DNA of 64,000 nucleotides from Clostridium sp. CAG:288 (GTDB lineage Bacteria > Bacillota_I > Bacilli_A > RFN20 > CAG-288). Every line of letters begins with the position of its first letter. Position 1 is the stretch's first letter. Shown piece after piece: positions 26,288-34,239 of this stretch. Location: the NCBI GenBank assembly GCA_000437395.1, contig FR898169.1:62001-126000 (forward strand), in the 5' to 3' direction. Position numbers and translations under genes: made by a program. Under the pieces are notes generated by a model. That model ran no database searches, was not told where the DNA came from, and was given only the letters and a program-made list of their open reading frames with translations.

Positions 26288-29200
26288 TTATTCAGCTGTT
26301 GTTGGATTTAAGATTGCTTGACCAACATCAGATAAACAATATTCGATAAATGTATTAACGTTAATTTTATTTTCAGAAGAGTTAATTGTTGAAAGCATTC
26401 TTTCTGAATTATTGATGTTGAGGGTAGTATTTGTAACATCTAACTTTGTTCCATTTGAACCTGCAGTAGATCCAATAGTTTTACCACCACCGAGAACGCA
26501 GTCATAACCTGTTTCATCTGCTAAAACTAAATCAACAAAAGCTGCAACTTTAGTACTGTCATCACCAAGAGTGACAATTTCTAATTTGCTAATTGTAATT
26601 CCTTGAGATTCTAAGTAAGCCTTAAATCCTGCTTCGAGATTTGTAACAATCTCAGCTGGAACATATTTTCCATAAACAGCAATTCTTAATACGTCTGTAG
26701 AAACTGCTGGATTTAAAGCTTTATTAGCTTCATCTGTACCTAAGAAAGTAACAAATGTTTCTAAGTTATCTGTATTTCCACCTAAAGATAATGTTGCATA
26801 ATATCTTGATGTATTATTTAAATTAATCACAGCTTTAGAAATAACGTAATCTTTTACTGCACTTTGAGCAGCTGTATTAATATTGTTACCAACACCTAAG
26901 ATAATATCGACATCACCATCGGTAGCAATAGCAGTTGTATAATCTGCAACAGCTTTTTGATTGTAAGCTCTGAAGACTAAATCTTCAATTACAATATTAT
27001 TTGTTTCACAATACTTGGAATAAGCTGTCTTCATATTTTCAAGAGTTTGTTCTGTGAAATATGAAGGAAGATATGCAACGACTAAAGCGTTTTTATCTTC
27101 TGAAACTTCTGTTAAATCAGCGTAGAAATTAACTGTACCATCTGTATCTAAAGCATCTAATTCAGCATAAGTAAATCCTTGTGTCTTATCATATAATGTT
27201 TCAGAATCAGCTGATAATTTCCAACCATTAACTGTATAGCCTGTTTTGTTATATGCATATAAAGTTAATGATGAACCTAATTCGTTTTTAATTGTTTCAG
27301 TGTGAACAAGTTCTTCGCCATCATAATAGTTAACGACGATTGTTGCAACTTCTTCTGCAACCTTTCCTTCCCACTTTAATCTGACAGTGTCACCTGTAAT
27401 ATATTCATATTCAGATCCTAATGTAGAAACTTCAGAAGCTGTTAATGAAGAAGCACTTTCTGTTCCTTCAAGAACTGAAGATGTAACTGAAACATTATTT
27501 GAACCAGCTGGAGCAACTGGGCTATTTGTCTTTGGTGAAGCACTATTTGACTTTGACCAAGCTGTATTTGTATCTGGGTTTGTAGAGACATAAACGCTAT
27601 TTGTTGCACTTTTTGCAATTGCTTGAGCATCATCGCTATAAGCAAAGACGTTTGCTGTGTTATAGCAATTTGTTACAGTACCTGTTGATTCTAATCTACC
27701 AACAATACCACCAACTTCTTTTCTACCAGCTACATATGAACGGGAAGAAATTGATGAAACATATCTACCATTGGAGTAGCAGTAAGAAACTTCACCGGCA
27801 TTGATACCAACAATACCACCGACAGCTTGATCAGCGTGGATTCTAATACCTTCAAAGTATGAAGTTGTAACTTTAGCACCTGCTTTATTATATCCGACGA
27901 TACCACCAGCACCGACGTTATTAAATTCAACAGCACCAGAATCAGAGGCAGCTCTTTGGAATAAGATCTTACCTGCGCCATTTGTTGTTGATTGAGAAAT
28001 TTCTCCATAGTTAAATCCAGCAATACCACCTGAATATGAATATTTAGATAATGATTTACCACTTTCAGTTGAGTTATATGCACCTAAGCAACCTTTGTTG
28101 GTAGCATTTGTAATGACACCTTTGTTGGTACCGACAATACCACCACCACCAATGTTTGCTTTAACAACACCAGTAGTACTATCGCCTGAATTTCCTTGGT
28201 ATGTAACGTTATTAATAGTACCTTTTACATCGTTTAAACCAACGATACCACCAGCACCGCCTAATTCTTCTGTTGATAAATCAGCAACTAAGCCAGCTGT
28301 TGATGTAACTAAAGCTGTACTTAAGACATTTTCAACTTTACCATTGTTGGTATTTGCTAAAGCGCCGATATAAGCAAATGAACCAGTACTAACATTACCT
28401 GCAACAATAACATTTGAAACAACGCCGTGTTCACCAATTTTGCCAATAGCAGCGCAGTTACCTGTAACTGTAATAGTTTTTCCGTTTCCTAATAATGTTC
28501 CGTCGAAAGTGACATTCATTTCTGTTGTGTAATCAGATTCGACAGATACATCTTGATAAAGTTTATAGAAAGAATTTGTTCCAACTGTCTTTTGTTCTTC
28601 ACTCTTTGAGATATTGTCAAAGTCAGAACCATTAACAATTAAATATGGATTTGTTTGACTTCCATCACCTTTAAGGAATACGTCTTCAGCAAATACTTCA
28701 TCGCTGTCGCCACTCTTAACACCAACTTTATACATTCCACCAGCTGGAATTGTTGTTGGGGTGAAAGTAACTCTTGATTCTTTTGAATCGTATGAAACTG
28801 TACCTGCAATTTCGTTACCTGTTTCGGAATAAGTATTCTTTCCATCTTCAGATGTGCTTACATAGTCATATAATTTAACTGTGACAGGTGTTGCTAATGA
28901 GAATCCGCCTTGTAACCATGTAATATCTGATGAAAATGCAGCTTCACCTGTTTTAATGTCGCTTGGAACACTAGTGATAATTGTCCAACCAGCATATAAG
29001 GTGAGATTGTTTTTAACTGTATCAACATCAAACTTCCATTCGTTTAATGCTTCCTCATCTTTGTACCAGCCTCTAAAATTATATGAGGCATCTGGTGCAG
29101 TAGGAGTTTTAATTTCTTCAGTAATACGTTTGCCCTTTTCAACGCTAACTGTTTGGACAATTTGACCTAAAGAATTAAAATCTACTGTATAAAATGTTTT

Positions 29201-29290
29201 GCCACTTGATGTGCCGCCATTATTGTTATTGCATGATGCAAGAGAAGCAACTAAGGCAAGCAATAATGATATCTTTTTGACTTTTTTCAT
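26288..29290 (-). CDS. Large surface lipoprotein with InlB-B, GLUG and duplicated C-terminal domains
   Basis: A 1000-residue lipoprotein: lipobox SLASCNN (Cys20). Residues 32-98 are a Listeria-Bacteroides InlB-B repeat ending LTLYAGW. Residues 285-560 hold about six GLUG-like turns (GGIVGxN followed by xxxNxxxxG). Residues 650-730 resemble a second InlB-B unit. Residues 735-867 and 868-1000 are two copies of one module: VVAYLPSYF matches RIAVYGKYV, DIILGVGN matches DCVLGGGK, and each copy ends in LNP. The module looks like part of a solute-binding fold (ModA-like). Probably an adhesin or ligand-binding surface protein. First gene of the LysR-linked operon; TTAGGAGG precedes the ATG. Confidence 0.8.
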   Translation of the reverse strand: MKKVKKISLLLALVASLASCNNNNGGTSSGKTFYTVDFNSLGQIVQTVSVEKGKRITEEIKTPTAPDASYNFRGWYKDEEALNEWKFDVDTVKNNLTLYAGWTIITSVPSDIKTGEAAFSSDITWLQGGFSLATPVTVKLYDYVSTSEDGKNTYSETGNEIAGTVSYDSKESRVTFTPTTIPAGGMYKVGVKSGDSDEVFAEDVFLKGDGSQTNPYLIVNGSDFDNISKSEEQKTVGTNSFYKLYQDVSVESDYTTEMNVTFDGTLLGNGKTITVTGNCAAIGKIGEHGVVSNVIVAGNVSTGSFAYIGALANTNNGKVENVLSTALVTSTAGLVADLSTEELGGAGGIVGLNDVKGTINNVTYQGNSGDSTTGVVKANIGGGGIVGTNKGVITNATNKGCLGAYNSTESGKSLSKYSYSGGIAGFNYGEISQSTTNGAGKILFQRAASDSGAVEFNNVGAGGIVGYNKAGAKVTTSYFEGIRIHADQAVGGIVGINAGEVSYCYSNGRYVSSISSRSYVAGRKEVGGIVGRLESTGTVTNCYNTANVFAYSDDAQAIAKSATNSVYVSTNPDTNTAWSKSNSASPKTNSPVAPAGSNNVSVTSSVLEGTESASSLTASEVSTLGSEYEYITGDTVRLKWEGKVAEEVATIVVNYYDGEELVHTETIKNELGSSLTLYAYNKTGYTVNGWKLSADSETLYDKTQGFTYAELDALDTDGTVNFYADLTEVSEDKNALVVAYLPSYFTEQTLENMKTAYSKYCETNNIVIEDLVFRAYNQKAVADYTTAIATDGDVDIILGVGNNINTAAQSAVKDYVISKAVINLNNTSRYYATLSLGGNTDNLETFVTFLGTDEANKALNPAVSTDVLRIAVYGKYVPAEIVTNLEAGFKAYLESQGITISKLEIVTLGDDSTKVAAFVDLVLADETGYDCVLGGGKTIGSTAGSNGTKLDVTNTTLNINNSERMLSTINSSENKINVNTFIEYCLSDVGQAILNPTTAE

Positions 29291-29313
29291 AATAAAAGCC
29301 TCCTAACAAGCAC

Positions 29314-29342
29314 ATTATAAGCATATGTAAGCGATTATACAA
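29314..29342 (-). promoter_or_regulatory. Promoter of the large lipoprotein operon
   Basis: Minus-strand TTGTAT (29337-29342), 17-base spacer, TATAAT (29314-29319), about 24 bases before the start codon. Confidence 0.65.
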
Positions 29343-29374
29343 TGGTATTAAATATATTAATATTTAATGATTCC

Positions 29375-29389
29375 ATAAGCAAAACTTAT
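29375..29389. promoter_or_regulatory. LysR-type operator, ATAA-N7-TTAT
   Basis: ATAAGCAAAACTTAT is a 15-bp palindrome matching the T-N11-A rule and, more closely, the ATAA-N7-TTAT form described for CcpC-type regulators. It lies three bases before the lysR -10 box, so autorepression is likely. It sits about 33 bases upstream of the divergent -35 box, a place suited to activation. Confidence 0.55.
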
Positions 29390-29391
29390 GA

Positions 29392-29397
29392 TATAAT
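29392..29397 (+). promoter_or_regulatory. -10 box of lysR
   Basis: Consensus TATAAT 24 bases before the lysR start. The usual -35 position is not consensus and borders the operator. Confidence 0.5.
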
Positions 29398-29421
29398 ATA
29401 TGTGATGAAAGTAGGTGTATT

Positions 29422-30306
29422 ATGAATATAAACCAATTAGTTTATTTCGTTACAGTTGTTAAGTATAACAATATAACAAAAGCCGCTAAAGAACTATACA
29501 TATCACAGCCAGCAATCTCTTTAGCTATAAAAGATCTAGAAAAAGAATTTGGTCTAACTTTATTTAAAAGAAAAAATAACGTCTTGACATTAACTCAGCA
29601 CGGAAAGTATTTATACGATCTATCTATGCCTTTAATTCAAGAGTACAACAATGTCAACGAAAGAATGAACGACTATATTAATAAACATTCAACACTTAAC
29701 TTAGGCATTCCACCAATGCTTGGAACATTTCTTTTTCCACCAATCTTTAATGTTTTTGCAAATGAAAATCCAGGATTCCAATTTAAGATCAAAGAATATG
29801 GTAGCTTTGCCAATAAAAAAGCTGTTTTAGATGGCGAAATAGATATAGCCTTCACTGTCACAAATGAATGTGAAGTAGGTGATGAGTTAGAATATATCAA
29901 AATAGGTGAGACAAGTTTAATTTTTGCTGTTAATAAAAATAACCCTCTTGCTTCAAAGAAAGTTATATCAGCTAACGACATCAAAAACACACCATTAATT
30001 TTAATGAAAGAAGATTCACTTCAATATCAAATAATCACTTCACTATTCAAAGAACAAAATATTACTCCTAATATTCTTTTAACTTCAAATCAATTCTATA
30101 TCATTAAAGAGTTATTACAAAGTTCAGATAATAACTGTGGAGCCTTTATATTTAAGCAACTAATTAAAGATGGTGAAAATATAATCGGAATCCAATTTGA
30201 GAAAGAATTAAAACTTGATGTTTTAATTTGTTATAAGAAAGATGCAAAATTGCTCAGCACAACAAAGCGTTTTATAGAGTTTATCAAGAATAATATCAAG
30301 CTTTAA
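29422..30306 (+). CDS. LysR family transcriptional regulator
   Basis: A 294-residue DNA-binding regulator. Residues 1-60 are the winged helix (MNINQLVYFVTVVKYNNITK, then AAKELYISQPAISLAIKDLE). Residues 90-290 form the substrate-binding-like sensor domain. It is divergent from the large lipoprotein, hydrolase, malic enzyme and esterase operon, with an ATAA-N7-TTAT palindrome between them, so it most likely controls that operon and itself. An organic acid effector would fit malic enzyme, but this is inference. AGTAGGTG lies upstream of the ATG. Confidence 0.9.
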   Translation: MNINQLVYFVTVVKYNNITKAAKELYISQPAISLAIKDLEKEFGLTLFKRKNNVLTLTQHGKYLYDLSMPLIQEYNNVNERMNDYINKHSTLNLGIPPMLGTFLFPPIFNVFANENPGFQFKIKEYGSFANKKAVLDGEIDIAFTVTNECEVGDELEYIKIGETSLIFAVNKNNPLASKKVISANDIKNTPLILMKEDSLQYQIITSLFKEQNITPNILLTSNQFYIIKELLQSSDNNCGAFIFKQLIKDGENIIGIQFEKELKLDVLICYKKDAKLLSTTKRFIEFIKNNIKL

Positions 30307-30327
30307 TTTGTATAGTTTTTAATTTAT

Positions 30328-30353
30328 ATTCACATCATTAAAATGGTGAGAAT
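30328..30353 (+). promoter_or_regulatory. Hairpin masking the ribosome site of the PBP gene
   Basis: ATTCACATCATT pairs with AATGGTGAGAAT, one mismatch and one G-U pair, immediately before the ATG at 30354. The GGTGAG ribosome site lies inside the second arm, so translation could be limited by this fold. Confidence 0.4.
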
Positions 30354-32177
30354 ATGAAAATTATTAAAAAAATTATTTTATCTTTATTGCTACTGATATT
30401 TTTAATTCCAAGCATTAATTATGCATACATTTTTTTATCTCCAAAAATTAAAATCTGGCATCCTGGAGAAACGATAATTCAATATTCCAATAGTGAATAC
30501 GAAGTGTTTCACAACTCTAAAAATTCAAAATATTTAAATTTAGAAGAAATAGATAGTCAAAAAATTAAATATCTAATCGGTTTAGAAGATCAAAATTTTT
30601 ATAATCATCACGGAGTCGATTATAAAAGAGTTACAAAAAGTTTGATTGATAATGTTTCGTCACAAAAAATAGTAAGTGGGGGATCAACAATTACGCAGCA
30701 ATTAGCACGTATTTTGTTTTTGGATAACTCAAAAACAATTACTAGAAAATATAAAGAGTATAACTATGCTAAAAGACTTGAAAACTCTCTAACAAAAAAT
30801 CAAATATTAGAAGCTTATATAAATAACGTGTTTTTTGGAAAAAATCTTTATGGACTAGAAGAAGCCAGTGAATATTACTATTCTAAAGAAGCTAAATATT
30901 TAAATGATTCTGAAATTATATCTCTTTTTGCAATGCTTAAATCACCTAACACTTTTTATCCTGGCAGTGACAAATTTAAAGACAATTATTTAAATTCAAT
31001 CTATTATCTTTACGATAGAAATATAATTGAAATCGATAAATATTATGAGCTATATAGAAACATACCTATTCCCGTAATTAATGAAAAAGATGATAGTAGT
31101 TTCTATTCAATAGATGTTTTAAATAGAGAAGCTCAAAGCAAAAATATTAGTTCAAAACTCATCGGTAAAACTATTAACACCACAATAAATCTTTCTATTC
31201 AAAAAAAGATTAAGGAAATAATAAATCAAACAAAAGATATAAGTTCTAAAGAAAATTTAGCTGTTATTGTACTTAAGCCAAGTAGTGGTGCTTGCTTATC
31301 TTTAATTGGAAGCAGCAATAATAATGACAGCTTTAATAGAGCGATTGATGGGGTAACTCAATTAGGATCTACTGCTAAACCTCTTTTGTATTTATCAGCA
31401 CTTGAAAATGGCTTCACTCCACTTACATCATTAAAGAGCGCCCCTACAGTATTTTATATTGAAAATGTTGGTGAATACGCACCACAAAATGCCACTGGAA
31501 AATACGCAAATAAAAACATTAATATGATTGAAGCAATTTCAGTTTCTGACAATATTTATGCGACAAAAACAAATTTGTTACTCGGTTCAAATACGATCAG
31601 CGATAAATTAAAAATAATTGGAATCAACGATGTAAATGACAATGTCACAAATGGGCTTGGTAGTTTTTCTTTAAGTCCATTAACAATAACATCAATTTAT
31701 AATGCAATAGCCAATAGAGGAATATATCATAAGCCGTATTTTGTTAAATCGATTGAAGAAAATAATAAGAAAATTTATACACATAAAAACGATAGTGGAG
31801 TAAGACTATTTGAAAAACAAAAATCAATTATTATGTCATATATGCTTTTATCGCCATACGATAAAGCTTTAACAACATATACAACACCTACAATGATAAA
31901 TTATGTTCCAAATTATAGATTTGCCGTAAAAACTGGTAGCACAGATAGTTCGTCATTAGTTATGGGATTTAATCCGAATTTTACCATTGGTATATATGTT
32001 GGTACAGATGACAATAGTCAAGAATATGACAAAACGTTAGCTAAAAAACTATTTGTTAAAATTGCAAATATGTTGATGGAAAATAAAAAAGATGTCTTCT
32101 ATGAGACACCTAATTTAAAAGCTTTTACTTTAACAAATATAGAAACTGGTGAAAAATCTTTTACTTATTATCGCTAA
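30354..32177 (+). CDS. Class A penicillin-binding protein, bifunctional
   Basis: A 607-residue membrane enzyme that polymerises glycan strands and cross-links peptides outside the membrane. A single N-terminal span (7-29) is followed by a family 51 glycosyltransferase: EDQNFYNHHG with the catalytic Glu, and GGSTITQQLAR. The transpeptidase has all three boxes: STAK (serine nucleophile, in GSTAKP), SDN, and KTGS. It is a short member without extra C-terminal domains. Its last 17 bases overlap convergent ispF. The presence of peptidoglycan synthesis rules out a wall-less Mollicutes host. Confidence 0.93.
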   Translation: MKIIKKIILSLLLLIFLIPSINYAYIFLSPKIKIWHPGETIIQYSNSEYEVFHNSKNSKYLNLEEIDSQKIKYLIGLEDQNFYNHHGVDYKRVTKSLIDNVSSQKIVSGGSTITQQLARILFLDNSKTITRKYKEYNYAKRLENSLTKNQILEAYINNVFFGKNLYGLEEASEYYYSKEAKYLNDSEIISLFAMLKSPNTFYPGSDKFKDNYLNSIYYLYDRNIIEIDKYYELYRNIPIPVINEKDDSSFYSIDVLNREAQSKNISSKLIGKTINTTINLSIQKKIKEIINQTKDISSKENLAVIVLKPSSGACLSLIGSSNNNDSFNRAIDGVTQLGSTAKPLLYLSALENGFTPLTSLKSAPTVFYIENVGEYAPQNATGKYANKNINMIEAISVSDNIYATKTNLLLGSNTISDKLKIIGINDVNDNVTNGLGSFSLSPLTITSIYNAIANRGIYHKPYFVKSIEENNKKIYTHKNDSGVRLFEKQKSIIMSYMLLSPYDKALTTYTTPTMINYVPNYRFAVKTGSTDSSSLVMGFNPNFTIGIYVGTDDNSQEYDKTLAKKLFVKIANMLMENKKDVFYETPNLKAFTLTNIETGEKSFTYYR

Positions 32178-32649
32178 CAAGCATAACCGTAGAAAAGCAT
32201 TGAATAGCTTTTCCTTGTCCAAGCTCTCCAATTTTTTCGTTAGTACCAGCTTTTATTGAAACGTTTGTAATATCTGTAAATAAGAGTTTAGCAATATTAG
32301 TTTTAATTTCATCCATATATTTTGCTAATTTTGGAGATTCAAGAACTATCGAACAATCTATATTATTAATTTTATAGTTTTGTTCAAACATTTTAGAGAC
32401 AGCAAATTCTGCAATTTTTGAACTTGCAATGCCTTTTATAGACTCATCTGATGGTGGAAAAAACTTTCCCAAATCACCTAAAGCTAATGCACCTAAAATA
32501 GATTCAGCTATAGCGTGTAAAAGACAATCACCATCTGAATGAGCTACACTTTTTTTGTTGCATGGGATATAGATACCACCAACATAAATTCCATTGCCTT
32601 CACTTAATTGATGAATATCAACAGAAAATCCGATTCTAAATTTTTCCAT
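32161..32649 (-). CDS. ispF: 2-C-methyl-D-erythritol 2,4-cyclodiphosphate synthase
   Basis: It closes the cyclic diphosphate in the MEP route to isoprenoids. The 162 residues have the zinc ligands in VDIHQL and the HSDGDCLLHAI block, GDLGKFFPPSD, and a C-terminal GTNEKIGELGQGKAI. Its ATG overlaps the ychF stop (TAATG), so it is translated after ychF. The gene shows that this organism uses the MEP, not the mevalonate, pathway, at least in part. Confidence 0.95.
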   Translation of the reverse strand: MEKFRIGFSVDIHQLSEGNGIYVGGIYIPCNKKSVAHSDGDCLLHAIAESILGALALGDLGKFFPPSDESIKGIASSKIAEFAVSKMFEQNYKINNIDCSIVLESPKLAKYMDEIKTNIAKLLFTDITNVSIKAGTNEKIGELGQGKAIQCFSTVMLVSDNK

Positions 32650-33758
32650 TATTTTGTAACGTTAAATTTAATAAATAAGCAGTCGCCATCTCTAACGACA
32701 TATTCCTTACCACATGTCATTATCTTTCCAGCTTGTCTAAGAGCTACTTCAGACTTGTATTCACAAATATCTTCATAACTATAAACTTCTGCTTTAATAA
32801 AACCTTTTTCAAAATCTGTATGAATAATGCCAGCACATTCTGGGGCTTTCATACCATCTTTAAATGTCCAAGCTCTTACTTCATCACTTCCAACAGTAAA
32901 GAATGTTTTTAAGCCTAGCAAATCATAAGAAGCTTTTGCAACTTTGTCTAAACCTGACATATTAGTTCCTAACATATTTAAGTATTCTGCTCTTTCTTGA
33001 CTTGAAAGTGGAGCTAAGTCAGATTCCATCTTAGCTGAAACAGGAATTGCTATAGCGTTTTCTGCTTTTGCTATTTCCATAACTTGTGAAAAATATTTAT
33101 CTTCAGAAGGATTTTGATAGCTTTCTTCTGAAACATTTCCAACATAAATTACAGGCTTCATAGATAACAAGTTGAATTCTTTAACTATCTTTTTTTGTTC
33201 TTCTGTTAAAGGAACAAGTCTAGCACTCTTAAAATTCTTTAATTCTTCAGTTAAAAGTTTGATTAATTCTCTTTCAGCTAAAGCATCTTTATCTTTTGTC
33301 ATTTGTGCTTTTTTACCAATTTTATCTAGTCTTTTTGCTAAGACATCTAAATCAGACATAATTAACTCTAATTCAATAGTTTCGATATCTCTTTTTGGAT
33401 CAACATTTCCATCAACGTGAATAATTTCACTGTCATCAAAACATCTGACAACATGAACAATTGCATCACAATTTCTAATATTTCCTAAAAATTGATTTCC
33501 TAATCCTTCACCTTTACTTGCTCCTTTAACAAGTCCAGCAATATCTGTAAATTCAAAAGTAGCTCTTACTTGTTTTTTAGGATTGAAAAGTTCTACTAAT
33601 TTATCAAATCTTGGATCTTTTACTTCAACAATTCCTTGGTTTGGTTCGATTGTTGCAAATGGATAATTTTCTGCTAATGCGTGAGAATTTGTAATAGCGT
33701 TAAATAAAGTTGATTTACCAACATTTGGTAATCCCACAATACCTGCTTTAAGTGACAT
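32649..33758 (-). CDS. ychF: Redox-regulated ATPase YchF (Obg family)
   Basis: A universally conserved P-loop protein that prefers ATP and associates with ribosomes. The 369 residues begin MSLKAGIVGLPNVGKST (Walker A), followed by a helical hairpin insert and the C-terminal TGS domain (FFTVGSDEVRAWTFKDG, HTDFEKGFIKAEVY). The frame is open ten codons further up, but AGAGG sits just before the ATG at 33756-33758, so that start is used. It is coupled to ispF. Confidence 0.95.
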   Translation of the reverse strand: MSLKAGIVGLPNVGKSTLFNAITNSHALAENYPFATIEPNQGIVEVKDPRFDKLVELFNPKKQVRATFEFTDIAGLVKGASKGEGLGNQFLGNIRNCDAIVHVVRCFDDSEIIHVDGNVDPKRDIETIELELIMSDLDVLAKRLDKIGKKAQMTKDKDALAERELIKLLTEELKNFKSARLVPLTEEQKKIVKEFNLLSMKPVIYVGNVSEESYQNPSEDKYFSQVMEIAKAENAIAIPVSAKMESDLAPLSSQERAEYLNMLGTNMSGLDKVAKASYDLLGLKTFFTVGSDEVRAWTFKDGMKAPECAGIIHTDFEKGFIKAEVYSYEDICEYKSEVALRQAGKIMTCGKEYVVRDGDCLFIKFNVTK

Positions 33759-33842
33759 ATTTTTACCTCTGAAATAATTTTCAAGCAATAAATTTTAACA
33801 CAAGTTTTATATATAGTAAACTTTATACATATGTATAAAGCA

Positions 33843-33868
33843 ATTAAAAACCCGCAATAAATGCGGGA
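33843..33868 (-). terminator. Terminator after the cold-shock gene
   Basis: Minus-strand CCCGCA-TTTAT-TGCGGG followed by TTTTT. Confidence 0.88.
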
Positions 33869-33911
33869 GAAATATCTAACGAATACGCACGATATTTTAG
33901 TTTAACTTGGA

Positions 33912-34124
33912 TTATTCAGCTTTTTCGCCTGTTTTGCGAACGTTTGAAGCTCTTAAGCCACGTTCTGAATTTTCAACGTCGAATTCGACAAGTTCGCCTT
34001 CTTCGGCTGTCTTGTATGAATCCATGACAAGAGCTGAGTAGTGGAAGAAGACATCGGTTCCGTCTTCGGCACGAATGAATCCGTATCCCTTCTCCTTGTT
34101 AAACATTTTAACTTTACCCTTCAT
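33912..34124 (-). CDS. Cold-shock domain protein
   Basis: A 70-residue single-stranded nucleic acid-binding protein, an RNA chaperone. It has both RNA-binding motifs, KGYGFI (RNP1) and VFFHYSAL (RNP2), in the CspA order. The frame opens 13 codons earlier, but AAGGT before the ATG at 34122-34124 and the normal family length fix the start. It has its own promoter and terminator. Confidence 0.93.
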   Translation of the reverse strand: MKGKVKMFNKEKGYGFIRAEDGTDVFFHYSALVMDSYKTAEEGELVEFDVENSERGLRASNVRKTGEKAE

Positions 34125-34166
34125 ATAGGACCTTTCAAATGCAGTCTGTTTCAAAACTACCATTAA

Positions 34167-34194
34167 ATTCTATCACATTTTGACGAATTGTAAA
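34167..34194 (-). promoter_or_regulatory. Promoter of the cold-shock gene
   Basis: Minus-strand TTTACA (34189-34194), 16-base spacer, TAGAAT (34167-34172), giving a leader of about 35 nt. Confidence 0.55.
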
Positions 34195-34239
34195 ACACTT
34201 TATATCTTAAAGATGTAATTGCTTACATTTTTTTGACAT

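Noticed and set aside
27387..29165. Plus- and minus-strand frames within the 1000-residue lipoprotein gene
   Set aside because: Shadow frames caused by repetitive composition; no start signals.
34200..34239. Terminator-like hairpin with T run on the plus strand
   Set aside because: GATGTAA-TTGC-TTACAT-TTTTT points to the plus strand, where no gene ends; as a minus-strand terminator of the ABC pair it is weak, so it is not listed.
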